Below the pieces are notes generated by a model, which searched no databases, had not been told where the DNA came from, and worked only from the letters and a program-made list of their open reading frames with translations. A stretch of DNA of 64,000 nucleotides, taken from contig NZ_CP043342.1 of the NCBI RefSeq assembly GCF_003594935.2, positions 868,001 through 932,000 on the forward strand, given 5' to 3'. Position numbers and translations under genes: made by a program. This document shows positions 9,718 through 18,246 of this stretch, in pieces (the stretch's first letter is position 1; each line of letters begins with the position of its first letter). The DNA is from Enterobacter huaxiensis (GTDB lineage Bacteria > Pseudomonadota > Gammaproteobacteria > Enterobacterales > Enterobacteriaceae).

Positions 9718-9733
9718 AAATTTAAAATTAAAC
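9718..9733. repeat. 16-base AT motif, copy 2, before OmpA-like gene
   Basis: Second identical copy of AAATTTAAAATTAAAC (see 7760-7775), starting two bases after the regulator stop codon and 79 bases before the next start codon. Confidence 0.45.
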
Positions 9734-9812
9734 ATATAATCAATTAACGCTCCTCCCGTTTGCCTTTATCGTTTGCTTACTGAAAACATTCAACAGAGCA
9801 AACGGGATTTCC

Positions 9813-10427
9813 ATGAAAAAGACACTTGTCGCTTTAGTTATTATCAATGCGTTTACCGCCACCACTGTATTTGCCGCCGCAGATGCAGGCACCTGGTATA
9901 GCGGGGCGAAATTCGGCTGGTCGCACTATTTTGATACCAATACTGGCGAGAAAGCGGTCGGCGGTAATAACGGCTCGACTCACTTTGATATTGACCACGA
10001 TAATGTCGGTGGCGGTGTTTATACCGGCTATCAAATTACACCATGGCTTGCCGTTGAAGGTGGCTATGATTACTTAAGCAATATGCAGATAAAAGGGCAG
10101 CAGGGGGCGGGCGGGCAAATGAAAGCTCAGGGCCTGCAGATGTCGCTTAAAGCCAGCTACGCCGTGACGGACGGTTGGGATATCTATGGTCGCGCCGGTG
10201 CGATGGGCTATCGTGCCGAATCTGATGTGAGTGGTCACAATCGTTTTGAAACCGGTGTGCGCCCGCTCGCTGCGGTCGGAACCGAGTATGCGTTCAACAA
10301 AAACTGGGCGGGCCGTCTGGAATACCAGTGGGTCAGCAACGTGGGGAATGCTAATCAAATTGGCGTCAGCAGCGATATCAGCTCCGTTTCGGCAGGGTTG
10401 ACCTACCGCTTCGGTCAGCACGATTAA
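9813..10427 (+). CDS. OmpA-like eight-stranded beta-barrel protein without periplasmic domain
   Basis: 204 residues. A signal peptide (MKKTLVALVIINAFTATTVFA) is followed by GTWYSGAKFGWSHYFD, close to the mature N terminus of OmpA, and by four hairpin repeats such as WLAVEGGYDYLSNM and WAGRLEYQWVSNVG. The protein stops at the end of the barrel (AGLTYRFGQHD): the Ala-Pro linker and the C-terminal peptidoglycan-binding OmpA domain of housekeeping OmpA (about 350 residues) are missing. It is thus a barrel-only relative, not a truncated ompA by frameshift, since a proper stop and terminator follow. Its role beside the alkyl sulfatase is unknown. Confidence 0.85.
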   Translation: MKKTLVALVIINAFTATTVFAAADAGTWYSGAKFGWSHYFDTNTGEKAVGGNNGSTHFDIDHDNVGGGVYTGYQITPWLAVEGGYDYLSNMQIKGQQGAGGQMKAQGLQMSLKASYAVTDGWDIYGRAGAMGYRAESDVSGHNRFETGVRPLAAVGTEYAFNKNWAGRLEYQWVSNVGNANQIGVSSDISSVSAGLTYRFGQHD

Positions 10428-10450
10428 TATTCTTTGCATTCTCGTTGATA

Positions 10451-10485
10451 AAAAGCCCGGCGGCGTCAGTAGCCGGGCTTTTTAA
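10451..10485 (+). terminator. Rho-independent terminator after OmpA-like gene
   Basis: AAAAGCCCGGC (10451-10461) pairs perfectly with GCCGGGCTTTT (10472-10482), with a T run at the end. Confidence 0.88.
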
Positions 10486-10631
10486 CATTTAGCCCGCAAG
10501 GAGAGGCTGAAGGACAATATGGCTATTTTGCAGGTCAGCTTCATTTATTTTTAAACGTATTAACGGTGGGTGAGGAAATACGCAAATGTTAGCCTTGTTT
10601 CATCGAATTTATTCTCACCCGTCGAGGAAAT

Positions 10632-12614
10632 ATGAAACTTAATACACTCGTAAGCGCAATGACCGTTGCCGGTCTGTTATCCACATCGGTGGTGGCTTTC
10701 CCCGCCATGGCACAAGAGATGGCGAAAGAGGCGACCGCCAGCACAAAAAACAGCAACGAAGCACTGTACGGTCAGCTGCCTTTTTTTGATAAAACCGATT
10801 TTAGTAATGCGCATAAGGGCTTTATTGCCGCCCTGCCGCAGGATGTGATTAAAGGCGAAAAAGGGAATGTTATCTGGAACCCGCAGCAGTACGCTTTTAT
10901 TAAAGAAGGGCAAAAAGCGCCCGCTACGGTTAACCCAAGCCTGTGGCGTCAGGCGCAGCTGATTAACATCAGCGGTCTGTTTGAAGTTACCGACGGCGTG
11001 TACCAGATCCGTAACCTTGATCTGTCGAATATGACCATCATGGAAGGAAAAGAGGGCATCACGGTTATCGATCCGCTGGTCTCTGCCGAAACCGCGAAAG
11101 TGGGGATGGATCTCTATTATAAAAATCGCGGCAAGCGTCCGGTGGTCGCGGTGATTTATACCCATAGCCACGTTGACCACTACGGCGGCGTGCGCGGTGT
11201 GGTAGACGAAGCCGATGTGAAAGCCGGTAAGGTGAAGGTCTATGCGCCGGCGGGCTTTATGAATGAAGCGGTCTCCGAGAACATCATGGCCGGGAATGCG
11301 ATGAGCCGCCGCGCCAGCTATATGTACGGCAACCTGCTGAAGCCTGATGCAAAAGGGCAGGTCGGCGCCGGGCTGGGCACAACGACCTCTGCCGGTACGG
11401 TGACGCTGATCGAGCCGACGAACTATATTACCGAGGATGGGCAGAAAGAGGTCATCGACGGCCTGACCTATGACTTTATGATGGCGCCGGGCTCTGAGGC
11501 CCCATCCGAAATGCTCTGGTACGTTGAAGAGAAGAAGATGATTGAAGCGGCAGAAGATGTCACCCACACGCTGCACAACACCTACTCGCTGCGCGGAGCG
11601 AAGATCCGCGATCCGCTGGCGTGGTCTAAATACATCAACAGCGCCATTGAACGCTGGGGTGATAAGGCCGAGATTATTATGGCGCAGCACCACTGGCCAA
11701 CCTGGGGTAACGACAACGTGGTGAAGCTGATGAAAAATCAGCGTGATATGTACCGTTACATCAACGACCAGACGCTGAGGCTGGCCAACAAGGGCCTGAC
11801 GCGCGACGAAATCGCGGCCAATTTTGCCCTGCCGGACGGGCTGGCGAAGTCCTGGTCCAGCCGCGGCTATTACGGTTCGGTAAGCCATGACGTGAAGGCT
11901 ACCTACGTGTTCTATCTTGGCTGGTTCAACGGTAACCCGGCGACGCTTGACGAGCTGCCACCGGTGGATGCGGCGAAGAAATACGTCGATTACATGGGCG
12001 GTGCCAGCGCCATTCTGGAGAGAGCCAAAACCGATTACGCTCAGGGCAACTACCGCTGGGTGGCGCAGGTGGTGAGTAAAGTGGTGTTTGCTGAGCCAAC
12101 CAACAAAGCGGCGCGTAATCTGGAAGCCGACGCGCTCGAACAGCTGGGATATCAGGCGGAGTCTGGACCGTGGCGCAACTTCTACCTGACCGGCGCGCAG
12201 GAGCTTCGCAACGGCGTTCAGAAATTGCCGACGCCGAATACGGCCAGCCCGGACACGGTTCGCGCCATGTCTCCGGAAATGTTCTTTGACTTCCTCGGCG
12301 TACATATCAACGGCGTGAAAGCGGCGAATGCAAAAGCCGTCTTCAACGTAAACCTCGGCAAGGATGGTGGGCAGTACAAGCTGGAGCTGGAGAACGGCGT
12401 GCTGAACCACAGCGCGAATACCGTGGCGAAAGAGGCGGATGCGTCTATTACCCTCAGCCGCGAGACGCTGAACAACATCATTCTTAAACAGACAACGCTC
12501 AAGCAGGCGCAGGAGAAGGGCGACGTCACGGTTACCGGCAATCAGGCGAAGCTGGATGAGCTGCTAAGCTACATGGACAGCTTTGATTTCTGGTTCAATA
12601 TCGTCACTCCGTAG
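10632..12614 (+). CDS. yjcS: Periplasmic alkyl sulfatase (SdsA1/YjcS type, metallo-beta-lactamase fold)
   Basis: Type III sulfatase that hydrolyses primary alkyl sulfates such as SDS to the alcohol and sulfate. 660 residues, matching the YjcS/SdsA1 size. An N-terminal signal peptide ends AFPAMA (residue 27). The binuclear zinc motif THSHVDHYGG supplies His178, His180, Asp182 and His183; further ligands are expected in IEAAEDVTHTLHN. A helical dimerisation domain follows, and the C terminus (INGVKAANAKAVFNVNL onward) resembles an SCP2-like lipid-binding domain. GAGGAAAT before ATG 10632 is a good ribosome-binding site. With the FadL-like channel upstream it suggests surfactant tolerance or sulfur scavenging. 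The symbol is by similarity to E. coli; the genomic location differs. Confidence 0.9.
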   Translation: MKLNTLVSAMTVAGLLSTSVVAFPAMAQEMAKEATASTKNSNEALYGQLPFFDKTDFSNAHKGFIAALPQDVIKGEKGNVIWNPQQYAFIKEGQKAPATVNPSLWRQAQLINISGLFEVTDGVYQIRNLDLSNMTIMEGKEGITVIDPLVSAETAKVGMDLYYKNRGKRPVVAVIYTHSHVDHYGGVRGVVDEADVKAGKVKVYAPAGFMNEAVSENIMAGNAMSRRASYMYGNLLKPDAKGQVGAGLGTTTSAGTVTLIEPTNYITEDGQKEVIDGLTYDFMMAPGSEAPSEMLWYVEEKKMIEAAEDVTHTLHNTYSLRGAKIRDPLAWSKYINSAIERWGDKAEIIMAQHHWPTWGNDNVVKLMKNQRDMYRYINDQTLRLANKGLTRDEIAANFALPDGLAKSWSSRGYYGSVSHDVKATYVFYLGWFNGNPATLDELPPVDAAKKYVDYMGGASAILERAKTDYAQGNYRWVAQVVSKVVFAEPTNKAARNLEADALEQLGYQAESGPWRNFYLTGAQELRNGVQKLPTPNTASPDTVRAMSPEMFFDFLGVHINGVKAANAKAVFNVNLGKDGGQYKLELENGVLNHSANTVAKEADASITLSRETLNNIILKQTTLKQAQEKGDVTVTGNQAKLDELLSYMDSFDFWFNIVTP

Positions 12615-12621
12615 ACGTAAA

Positions 12622-12649
12622 AAAGGCTGCTCGCGCAGCCTTTCGTTTT
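12622..12649. terminator. Terminator between alkyl sulfatase and SDR gene
   Basis: AAAGGCTGC-TCGC-GCAGCCTTT forms a 9-bp stem (12622-12643) followed by TCGTTTT; A residues upstream allow function on both strands for these convergent genes. Confidence 0.85.
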
Positions 12650-13532
12650 AGATCGTCCCGTCGCCGCCGTCCGAGCACCACACCTGCCCGGAGGTAAATG
12701 AACACTCATCAGAGGCTAACGTTACGTACAGCGGCGCGATTTCAACGGGCTGTCCCGGGCGCCCCAGCGGAGAACTCTCACCAAAATGCTTCACTTTTTC
12801 CTGCGGCTGCCCGCCGCTCGGCTGCAGCACGGTCCAGTACGGCCCCGGTGCGACCGCGTTAACGCGTATCCCTTTTGGACCCAGCTGTTTCGCTAAGGCC
12901 TTGGTAAACACCGCCAGACAGGCTTTAGTCTGCGCGTAATCAAGCAGCACGGCGCTCGGCTGCACCGCCTGTACGGAGGAGGTGTTGATGATTGTTCCTG
13001 GCGCTTTGAGGTGGCGCAGTGCCGCCTTTGTTATCCAGAAAGGGGCGTAAACGTTTGTTTTAAACGTGGCATCGAAATCCTCGGTCGTGAGTTCTTCCAG
13101 TGATTCCCGATACTGCTGGCGACCGGCGTTATTGACCAGGATATCCAGTCCGCCCAGTTGAGACACGGCCTCTTCGACCAGATTCTGGCAAAACGTCTCG
13201 TCCCGAATGTCCCCCGGAAGCGCAACGGCGTTCCGTCCTTCTGCCTTAATCAGCGCGATCACCTCGACCGCGTCGTCTTCCTCTTCCGGCAGATAGTTAA
13301 TGGCCACATCGGCGCCTTCGCGGGCGTAGGCTATCGCCACGGCGCGGCCAATACCGGAGTCGCCGCCGGTAATGAGCGCCTTTTTGCCGGCGAGTCGGCC
13401 ATGCCCTTTATAGCTTGTTTCCCCGTGGTCAGGCACCGGCTCCATTTCAGAGGCCAGGCCCGGCGGCGTTTGCGGCTGCTCGGGGAACGGAGGGGTTGGG
13501 TAAGCGTTCGTACGTTGTGTTGTATCACTCAT
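12648..13532 (-). CDS. SDR-family oxidoreductase (YghA-like)
   Basis: NAD(P)-dependent short-chain dehydrogenase of the long-N-terminus subgroup that includes E. coli YghA; 294 residues, the same as YghA. The Rossmann motif TGGDSGIGRA, NNAG and the catalytic YAQTK (Tyr-x-x-x-Lys) are present. The Pro-rich N-terminal tail (YPTPPFPEQPQTPPG, then MEPVPDHGE) is typical. The start at 13532 is chosen because AAGGAG lies just upstream; an ATG seven codons earlier overlaps that box. This family is often part of general stress regulons. The substrate cannot be read from sequence. Convergent with the alkyl sulfatase. Confidence 0.85.
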   Translation of the reverse strand: MSDTTQRTNAYPTPPFPEQPQTPPGLASEMEPVPDHGETSYKGHGRLAGKKALITGGDSGIGRAVAIAYAREGADVAINYLPEEEDDAVEVIALIKAEGRNAVALPGDIRDETFCQNLVEEAVSQLGGLDILVNNAGRQQYRESLEELTTEDFDATFKTNVYAPFWITKAALRHLKAPGTIINTSSVQAVQPSAVLLDYAQTKACLAVFTKALAKQLGPKGIRVNAVAPGPYWTVLQPSGGQPQEKVKHFGESSPLGRPGQPVEIAPLYVTLASDECSFTSGQVWCSDGGDGTI

Positions 13533-13599
13533 AGCTGACTCCTTACAGGCCAAGGGGTGAGATTTGATGGATAGTTACAGCGTTAACGCTTCGCTGAAT

Positions 13600-13989
13600 T
13601 TACTTTTGCAGACGATCGACGCGTACCACGGGAGGAGATGCCTTTTTATCAAGCGAACCGTTAATACTGATCATCTGATCGGGTTTGACGGTTCTGTCGT
13701 CAAATACCGCTTTCGGGATAACGACGTCGATTTTCCCTGTTTTATCCTGGAAAACATACTTATCGCCGCTTCCGTCAATCAGGTTTCCGCGCAGTGAAAT
13801 CGATGCGCCGTCATGCATCTCTTTTGCCTGCGTAATGGTCATGATACGGGCGTCGTCTGTACCACGATAACCGTCATCCAGCGCGTGAGGTGGCGGGGGG
13901 GCTTCGCCCTTTTGTAACCCACCGTTATTATCTGCCCAGGCGGCAGGGGCGAGTAATATTAATAAGGCTGAAATGACTGATAATTTCAT
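13600..13989 (-). CDS. YgiW/YdeI-family periplasmic OB-fold stress protein
   Basis: 129 residues: a signal peptide ([19 protein letters not shown]) and a bacterial OB-fold (BOF) domain from about residue 45 ([34 protein letters not shown]). The family includes YgiW and YdeI (OmdA), periplasmic proteins linked to resistance to cationic peptides, peroxide and metals. In E. coli ydeI lies beside ydeJ, and a YdeJ-like gene is found nearby here at 15100, which favours the YdeI branch. Upstream of it lies a divergent operon starting at 14120. Confidence 0.85.
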   Translation of the reverse strand: MKLSVISALLILLAPAAWADNNGGLQKGEAPPPPHALDDGYRGTDDARIMTITQAKEMHDGASISLRGNLIDGSGDKYVFQDKTGKIDVVIPKAVFDDRTVKPDQMISINGSLDKKASPPVVRVDRLQK

Positions 13990-14119
13990 TTGATATCCTT
14001 CATTTTGGCTGTCTTGACTTATTAAGTATTATTGCTATTCCTTTATGTGGCAAATGTGATAAGTCCTAAAAGCATTTTTCTATGGAAATCATAACGTTCA
14101 GTAAATAAGCGAAACGGTG

Positions 14120-14632
14120 ATGGCACAGATGAATCGTAAAAATGAAAAGTTGCCCGGCATAAATGAAAGTTATCGCTTGCTGACGTTCGAATATGCATTT
14201 CGTCAGACGGGTTTTATCGTGTTGTTAGGTATTATTGCGGCCGCGACTTTCGGTTTTTTTTCGAGCGGAATCGTAAGCGATACCGAAAAAACAAATTCGG
14301 CAAAAACGCTGACGATTAACTACGAGCGCTTCGGACGGCGTGACACGGAGTTTCCGATACAGATTGCGTTTCCGGTTAAGACCCCGGGAAAGTACGCGAT
14401 CGCTATGACGCGCGAGGATCGGGAAGCTTACGAACCTGGCAGCATCTGGCCACAGCCGGACAGCATGTACAGCCGGGGTAATACGCTCGTCCTGGTCTAT
14501 AACAACCTGGATAAGAATGAAAAATTCGCCATCCAGCTGTTTTTAACGCCCTCGAAAGCGGGTAAGTGGACAAATACGCTGCGTGTCAACAACGAGCCCG
14601 AAATACCTTTCTGGCAGGTTATTTATCCTTAG
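14120..14632 (+). CDS. Uncharacterised single-pass membrane protein
   Basis: 170 residues from ATG 14120 (a GTG directly before it is an alternative start). I do not recognise a family. A cytoplasmic N terminus of about 30 residues is followed by one hydrophobic segment (TGFIVLLGIIAAATFGFFSSG) and a soluble, probably periplasmic domain containing aromatic and beta-rich stretches (FPIQIAFPVKTPGKYAIAMTR; LVLVYNNLDKNEKFAIQLFL). No Cys pairs or catalytic motif stand out. It is nine bases before a DUF421 gene, then CinA-like and SDR genes, so it is the first gene of a four-gene operon and probably acts with the DUF421 membrane protein. Confidence 0.7.
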   Translation: MAQMNRKNEKLPGINESYRLLTFEYAFRQTGFIVLLGIIAAATFGFFSSGIVSDTEKTNSAKTLTINYERFGRRDTEFPIQIAFPVKTPGKYAIAMTREDREAYEPGSIWPQPDSMYSRGNTLVLVYNNLDKNEKFAIQLFLTPSKAGKWTNTLRVNNEPEIPFWQVIYP

Positions 14633-14641
14633 GAGACGAAC

Positions 14642-15088
14642 ATGGATATGGTCTTTCGTGCTCTGGCTATTTATCTGTTTCTGGTGGTGGTATTCAAGGT
14701 TGCCGGGCGGCGTGCCTTGCTGCAGATGACGAGTTTCGACCTGATATTGCTCTTAATTATCAGCGAGGCGACGCAGCAGGCGCTATTGGGTGAGGATTTT
14801 TCGGTCACCGGAGCCATGATTACAATAACAACGCTGGTGGTGGTGGATATAATATTTGGCCTGATGAAGAAATATTTTTCACCCGTTGAAAATATTCTGG
14901 ACGGTACGCCGGTTATTCTGGTGGAAAACGGTGTTCCGCTCGCAGATAAGTTGAAGAAAGTTGATGTTTCCTGCGATGATATTCTTGTGTCAGCCCGCCA
15001 GAATAACGGCATTACCGAATTCGCTAAAATCAAATACGCTATTCTTGAAAGGAATGGTCATATTTCAATCATTCCTTTTGAAAATTAA
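14642..15088 (+). CDS. DUF421/YetF-YcaP family membrane protein
   Basis: 148 residues. Two to three N-terminal transmembrane segments (ALAIYLFLVVVFKVAG; DLILLLIISEATQQALLG; AMITITTLVVVDIIFGLM) precede a small soluble domain (PVILVENGVPLADKLKKVDVSCDDILVSAR) as in YetF, YrbG-unrelated YcaP and relatives. Function is unknown in the family; Bacillus members are tied to spore or stress processes. It is shorter than E. coli YcaP (about 230 residues), having only one soluble domain. AGGAGA upstream overlaps the stop of the previous gene. Confidence 0.8.
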   Translation: MDMVFRALAIYLFLVVVFKVAGRRALLQMTSFDLILLLIISEATQQALLGEDFSVTGAMITITTLVVVDIIFGLMKKYFSPVENILDGTPVILVENGVPLADKLKKVDVSCDDILVSARQNNGITEFAKIKYAILERNGHISIIPFEN

Positions 15089-15099
15089 GAGGCACCCTT

Positions 15100-15615
15100 A
15101 TGAGCAATCTGGATCACGATAAAAACCAGACCACGGGCGAGCTCACCAAAAAGCTGTCAACGAAACTGACGGATTTAGGGCTTCGCTTAACCACGGCGGA
15201 ATCCTGCACCGGCGGCAATCTGGCGGTCGCGCTCTGCGCTGAGGAGAACACGGCAGAGTTCTATGATGTCGGGATGGTGGTGTTCAGCGATGAGGCCAAG
15301 GAGAGGATCCTGGGCGTACGTCGCGAAACCCTTGAGCGCTTCACCGCCGTCAGTGAGCAGACGGTCACCGAAATGGCCGCAAAAATTCGCGAGATTGCCG
15401 AGGCCGATATCAGTATCGCCATCAGCGGGTACGCTGGACCGGAAGGGGGCGACGACGGTACGGCAGCAGGTACCGTCTGCTTCGCCTGGAATTTACAGGG
15501 GCGTACGGAAACTAGCACCGTGCTCTTTTCAGGAGAATGTCAGGACGTGGTGGAAAAAGCGGTCCGCTATTCATTAACGGAGCTGATCGGGAAGCTTTCG
15601 GGCTTGACGTCATGA
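15100..15615 (+). CDS. ydeJ: CinA C-terminal-domain protein (YdeJ-like)
   Basis: 171 residues consisting of a single CinA C-terminal domain, the fold of the nicotinamide-mononucleotide deamidase PncC. The family motif TAESCTGGNLAVAL and ISGYAGPEGGDDGTAAGTVCFAW are clear. E. coli YdeJ lacks proven deamidase activity, so the reaction should be treated as unproven here too. It differs from PncC/YgaD by its N-terminal extension (about 20 residues). A GAGG box precedes the ATG, 11 bases after the DUF421 gene, and an SDR gene follows by ten bases. Confidence 0.8.
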   Translation: MSNLDHDKNQTTGELTKKLSTKLTDLGLRLTTAESCTGGNLAVALCAEENTAEFYDVGMVVFSDEAKERILGVRRETLERFTAVSEQTVTEMAAKIREIAEADISIAISGYAGPEGGDDGTAAGTVCFAWNLQGRTETSTVLFSGECQDVVEKAVRYSLTELIGKLSGLTS

Positions 15616-15625
15616 CGGAGGGGAT

Positions 15626-16612
15626 ATGGCCGTAATTGTCATAACCGGGGGGACGGCAGGCGTGGGTAAAGCCACGGCGCTGCACTTTGCCAAAGCGGGG
15701 TATGACGTGGGCATTATTGCCCGCGACGCAGAGAGCCTGCACTCTACCCAGGAGGAGCTGCGCCGTTTTGGCGTCAAGGCCTACGCCGTTCAGGCCGACG
15801 TGGCGGACAGCCAGGCCGTGGTCGACGCGGCCAACGACATCGAGTATCGCCTGGGCGCCATCGAGGTGTGGGTCAACAACGCGATGGGCGCCGTGCTGGC
15901 ACCGTTTCGTACCATGACGCCCGACGAGTTTCGCCGCGTCACGGAGGTCACCTATCTGGGCTACGTGAACGGCACCCGCGCCGCGCTGGAGCTGATGGTG
16001 CCTCGGGATCGCGGCGTCATTATTCAGGTGGGTTCCGCGCTGGCCTACCGCTCCATTCCCCTGCAGTCTGCCTACTGCGGCGCGAAAGCGGCCATTCGGG
16101 GGTTCACCGACGCCGTGCGCACCGAGCTGATGCACGAAAATAGCCGGGTGGCGATATCAATGGTGCAGATGCCGGGGCTCAACACGCCGCAGTTTGAGTG
16201 GGCGAGGAATAAATTTGCCTGGGCGATGCGCCCCGTTCCGCCCGTCTTCCAGCCCGAAGTGGCGGCCAGCGCCATTTTTAAGGTGGCGCAAAAACCGGTG
16301 CGCGAGCTTTGGGTCGGCAGCAGCACCATCCAGTCGATTGTCGGGCAGTTCCTGTTCCCCAGTTTTCTCGATCGGCTCATGGTCAGGAAAGCCTGGGAAG
16401 GGCAGATGACCGATACGCTGAACGCCGAAGATCGTCAGGATTACCTCGACCGGCCGGTCAACGATCTGCACAAAATCCACGGGCGTTTTACAGACGAAGC
16501 GAAGAACCGCGCCGCAACCATGACCTCCGGCGTGCCGGGGAAGGTAGTGCTCGGTTCGCTCGCGGTGGCGGGCGTGGTTCTGGCTCGTCTGCTGTCCACC
16601 CGGAAAAAATAG
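15626..16612 (+). CDS. SDR oxidoreductase with C-terminal membrane anchor
   Basis: 328 residues. The Rossmann motif TGGTAGVGKA, NNAMG in place of the usual NNAG, and YCGAK as the catalytic Tyr-x-x-x-Lys mark a classical short-chain dehydrogenase. After the core there is about 80 residues of extension and a last hydrophobic stretch (VVLGSLAVAGVVLARLL) with a basic tail, so it is probably tail-anchored in the inner membrane. Substrate unknown. GGAGGGG stands before the ATG. Its stop codon abuts the stop of the convergent GH13 gene with no base between. Confidence 0.82.
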   Translation: MAVIVITGGTAGVGKATALHFAKAGYDVGIIARDAESLHSTQEELRRFGVKAYAVQADVADSQAVVDAANDIEYRLGAIEVWVNNAMGAVLAPFRTMTPDEFRRVTEVTYLGYVNGTRAALELMVPRDRGVIIQVGSALAYRSIPLQSAYCGAKAAIRGFTDAVRTELMHENSRVAISMVQMPGLNTPQFEWARNKFAWAMRPVPPVFQPEVAASAIFKVAQKPVRELWVGSSTIQSIVGQFLFPSFLDRLMVRKAWEGQMTDTLNAEDRQDYLDRPVNDLHKIHGRFTDEAKNRAATMTSGVPGKVVLGSLAVAGVVLARLLSTRKK

Positions 16613-18238
16613 TCAGCGCAGCGCGGTGCGGTTGGTCCAGAACCAGCGGTAGCCGTAGCCGCTGAGGCTCAGCTCAACCGCTTTGCCGGGGAGTAGCGCA
16701 TCATCGTAACGTTTGTCTGCCAGACAGGCGGTCCAGGCGGCGTGCCGGATCCCTTTGGCGACGAACGTAACCGGTTTGTCGCTAAAGTTTACGAAGGTCA
16801 GAATGCTGCGTTCGTCGGCCTCGTAGTAAATCCCCAGTACGGCATCGTTATCCACATTGATGAGCCGAAACGGCGCAACGGCGATTTCCGGAAACTCCGA
16901 GCGCGTGTTAGCGATATCAATAATCCGGTGCAGGAGCGAGCTGCGGTGCAGAAGCGAATCCGCCACGTTGACTTTGTGATAGCGGTAGGGGCCGCGATCG
17001 ATGATGGGGGCGATAAATGCGTCAGGATCGGCATCCGAAAATCCGCCGCCCTGCGTGCCCGCCCACTGCATCGGCGTGCGTACGGCGTAGCGCTCTTCCA
17101 GCGCCAGATCGTCTCCCATGCCGATCTCATCCCCGTAGCGCATGACCGGCACGCCGGGCAGAGAGAACAACACCGCATGGCAGAACGCCAGCCGCTTCCG
17201 ATCGCCATTCAGCATCGGTGCCAGACGACGGCGGATCCCGCGCTGATACACGTTCATATTTTCATCCGGCGCGAAGGTGTCGAGCACGATCTGTTTGGCT
17301 TTTTGACCAATGCCCTCAAGGTCCAGCTCGTCGTGGTTGCGCAGCCAGTTAGCGAAGCAGCAGGAGTCCGGAGGGACGATCATTTTCTTCACCGCGTTGC
17401 GCAGCGGGCGGGCGCTCTTCTCGGCCAGGCTGACGTAGAAGTACTTGTTAAGCCAGAAGTTCAGCACCAGGTTAAGGCGATCGTTATCGCCAAAGTAGTC
17501 TTTATATTCCTCTACCTCGACATCCACTTCGCCAAGCAGGATCGCATCCGGGTTATGTTGCTCAATCAGCTGACGCATGTGCTCCAGGATCCACAGCCCC
17601 TTTTTCTCCTCCCCACGCCCGGCCTGCTTAGTCAGGTGAGACGCCGCATCAAGGCGAAAGCCCGATACGCCGAGCTTGAGCCAGAAGAGGATGATGTTGT
17701 CGATCTCTTTGAGCACGGCAGGCGAGGCGAGATTGAGGTCCGGCTCATGGCGATAGAACATGTGCCGGTAGTATTGCCCGGCCTCGTCGTCCCATGACCA
17801 GACGCTCTTCTCGACGCCGGGGAACATCGGCGGCGTATCGTCATCGTCGTTATCTGACCACAGGTAATAGTCGCGAAAGGGGGACCGCGGGCTGCGGCGG
17901 GCCTGTTGAAACCAGGGATGCGCGTCCGAGGTGTGCTGGATCAGCAGCTCGATAATCACCTGCATGCCCAGCTCGCGGGCCTGCTCGATAAACGCGATGA
18001 TATCCTTCAGTTTTCCAAAACGCGGGTCGACCTGCAGGTGGTCGCTAACGTCGTAGCCTTCATCCAGAAACGGCGTCAGATAAAACGGGGTGATCCAGAT
18101 AACCGTTGCCCCCATCCGGCGAATGTAGCGCAGCTTTGCCCCAATTCCGGCGATGTCTCCGCAGCCATCGCCGTTCAGGTCGTAAAACAGGGCGGTATCA
18201 ATCTGGTAGATAATGGCTCGTGTATGCCAGCCTGCCAT
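16613..18238 (-). CDS. GH13 alpha-glucan enzyme resembling trehalose synthase
   Basis: 541 residues of alpha-amylase (GH13) fold most like TreS-type maltose/trehalose interconverting enzymes. The catalytic triad is seen as Asp197 in GFRLDAASH, Glu237 in LLGEVD and Asp303 in NHDELD, and the C-terminal beta domain (SILTFVNFSDKPV) is present. Conserved region I is unusual: ELLIQHTSDAHPWF, with Glu97 and Gln101 where most members have Asp and Asn. It begins eight bases after cioB and is probably the last gene of the yciG-katN-cioAB operon. It may make trehalose or act on stress-related glucans; no TreY/TreZ partner is adjacent. Confidence 0.82.
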   Translation of the reverse strand: MAGWHTRAIIYQIDTALFYDLNGDGCGDIAGIGAKLRYIRRMGATVIWITPFYLTPFLDEGYDVSDHLQVDPRFGKLKDIIAFIEQARELGMQVIIELLIQHTSDAHPWFQQARRSPRSPFRDYYLWSDNDDDDTPPMFPGVEKSVWSWDDEAGQYYRHMFYRHEPDLNLASPAVLKEIDNIILFWLKLGVSGFRLDAASHLTKQAGRGEEKKGLWILEHMRQLIEQHNPDAILLGEVDVEVEEYKDYFGDNDRLNLVLNFWLNKYFYVSLAEKSARPLRNAVKKMIVPPDSCCFANWLRNHDELDLEGIGQKAKQIVLDTFAPDENMNVYQRGIRRRLAPMLNGDRKRLAFCHAVLFSLPGVPVMRYGDEIGMGDDLALEERYAVRTPMQWAGTQGGGFSDADPDAFIAPIIDRGPYRYHKVNVADSLLHRSSLLHRIIDIANTRSEFPEIAVAPFRLINVDNDAVLGIYYEADERSILTFVNFSDKPVTFVAKGIRHAAWTACLADKRYDDALLPGKAVELSLSGYGYRWFWTNRTALR

Positions 18239-18246
18239 AGCGCACC

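Noticed and set aside
10677..12410. 577-codon open frame antisense to the alkyl sulfatase
   Set aside because: It mirrors the sulfatase in a GC-rich gene whose third-position bias keeps the opposite frame open; no domain, start signal or promoter is seen.
7651..12614. Genomic island integrated at tRNA-Gly
   Set aside because: No integrase gene and no repeat of the tRNA 3' end was seen downstream within the cluster; colocation alone is not enough.
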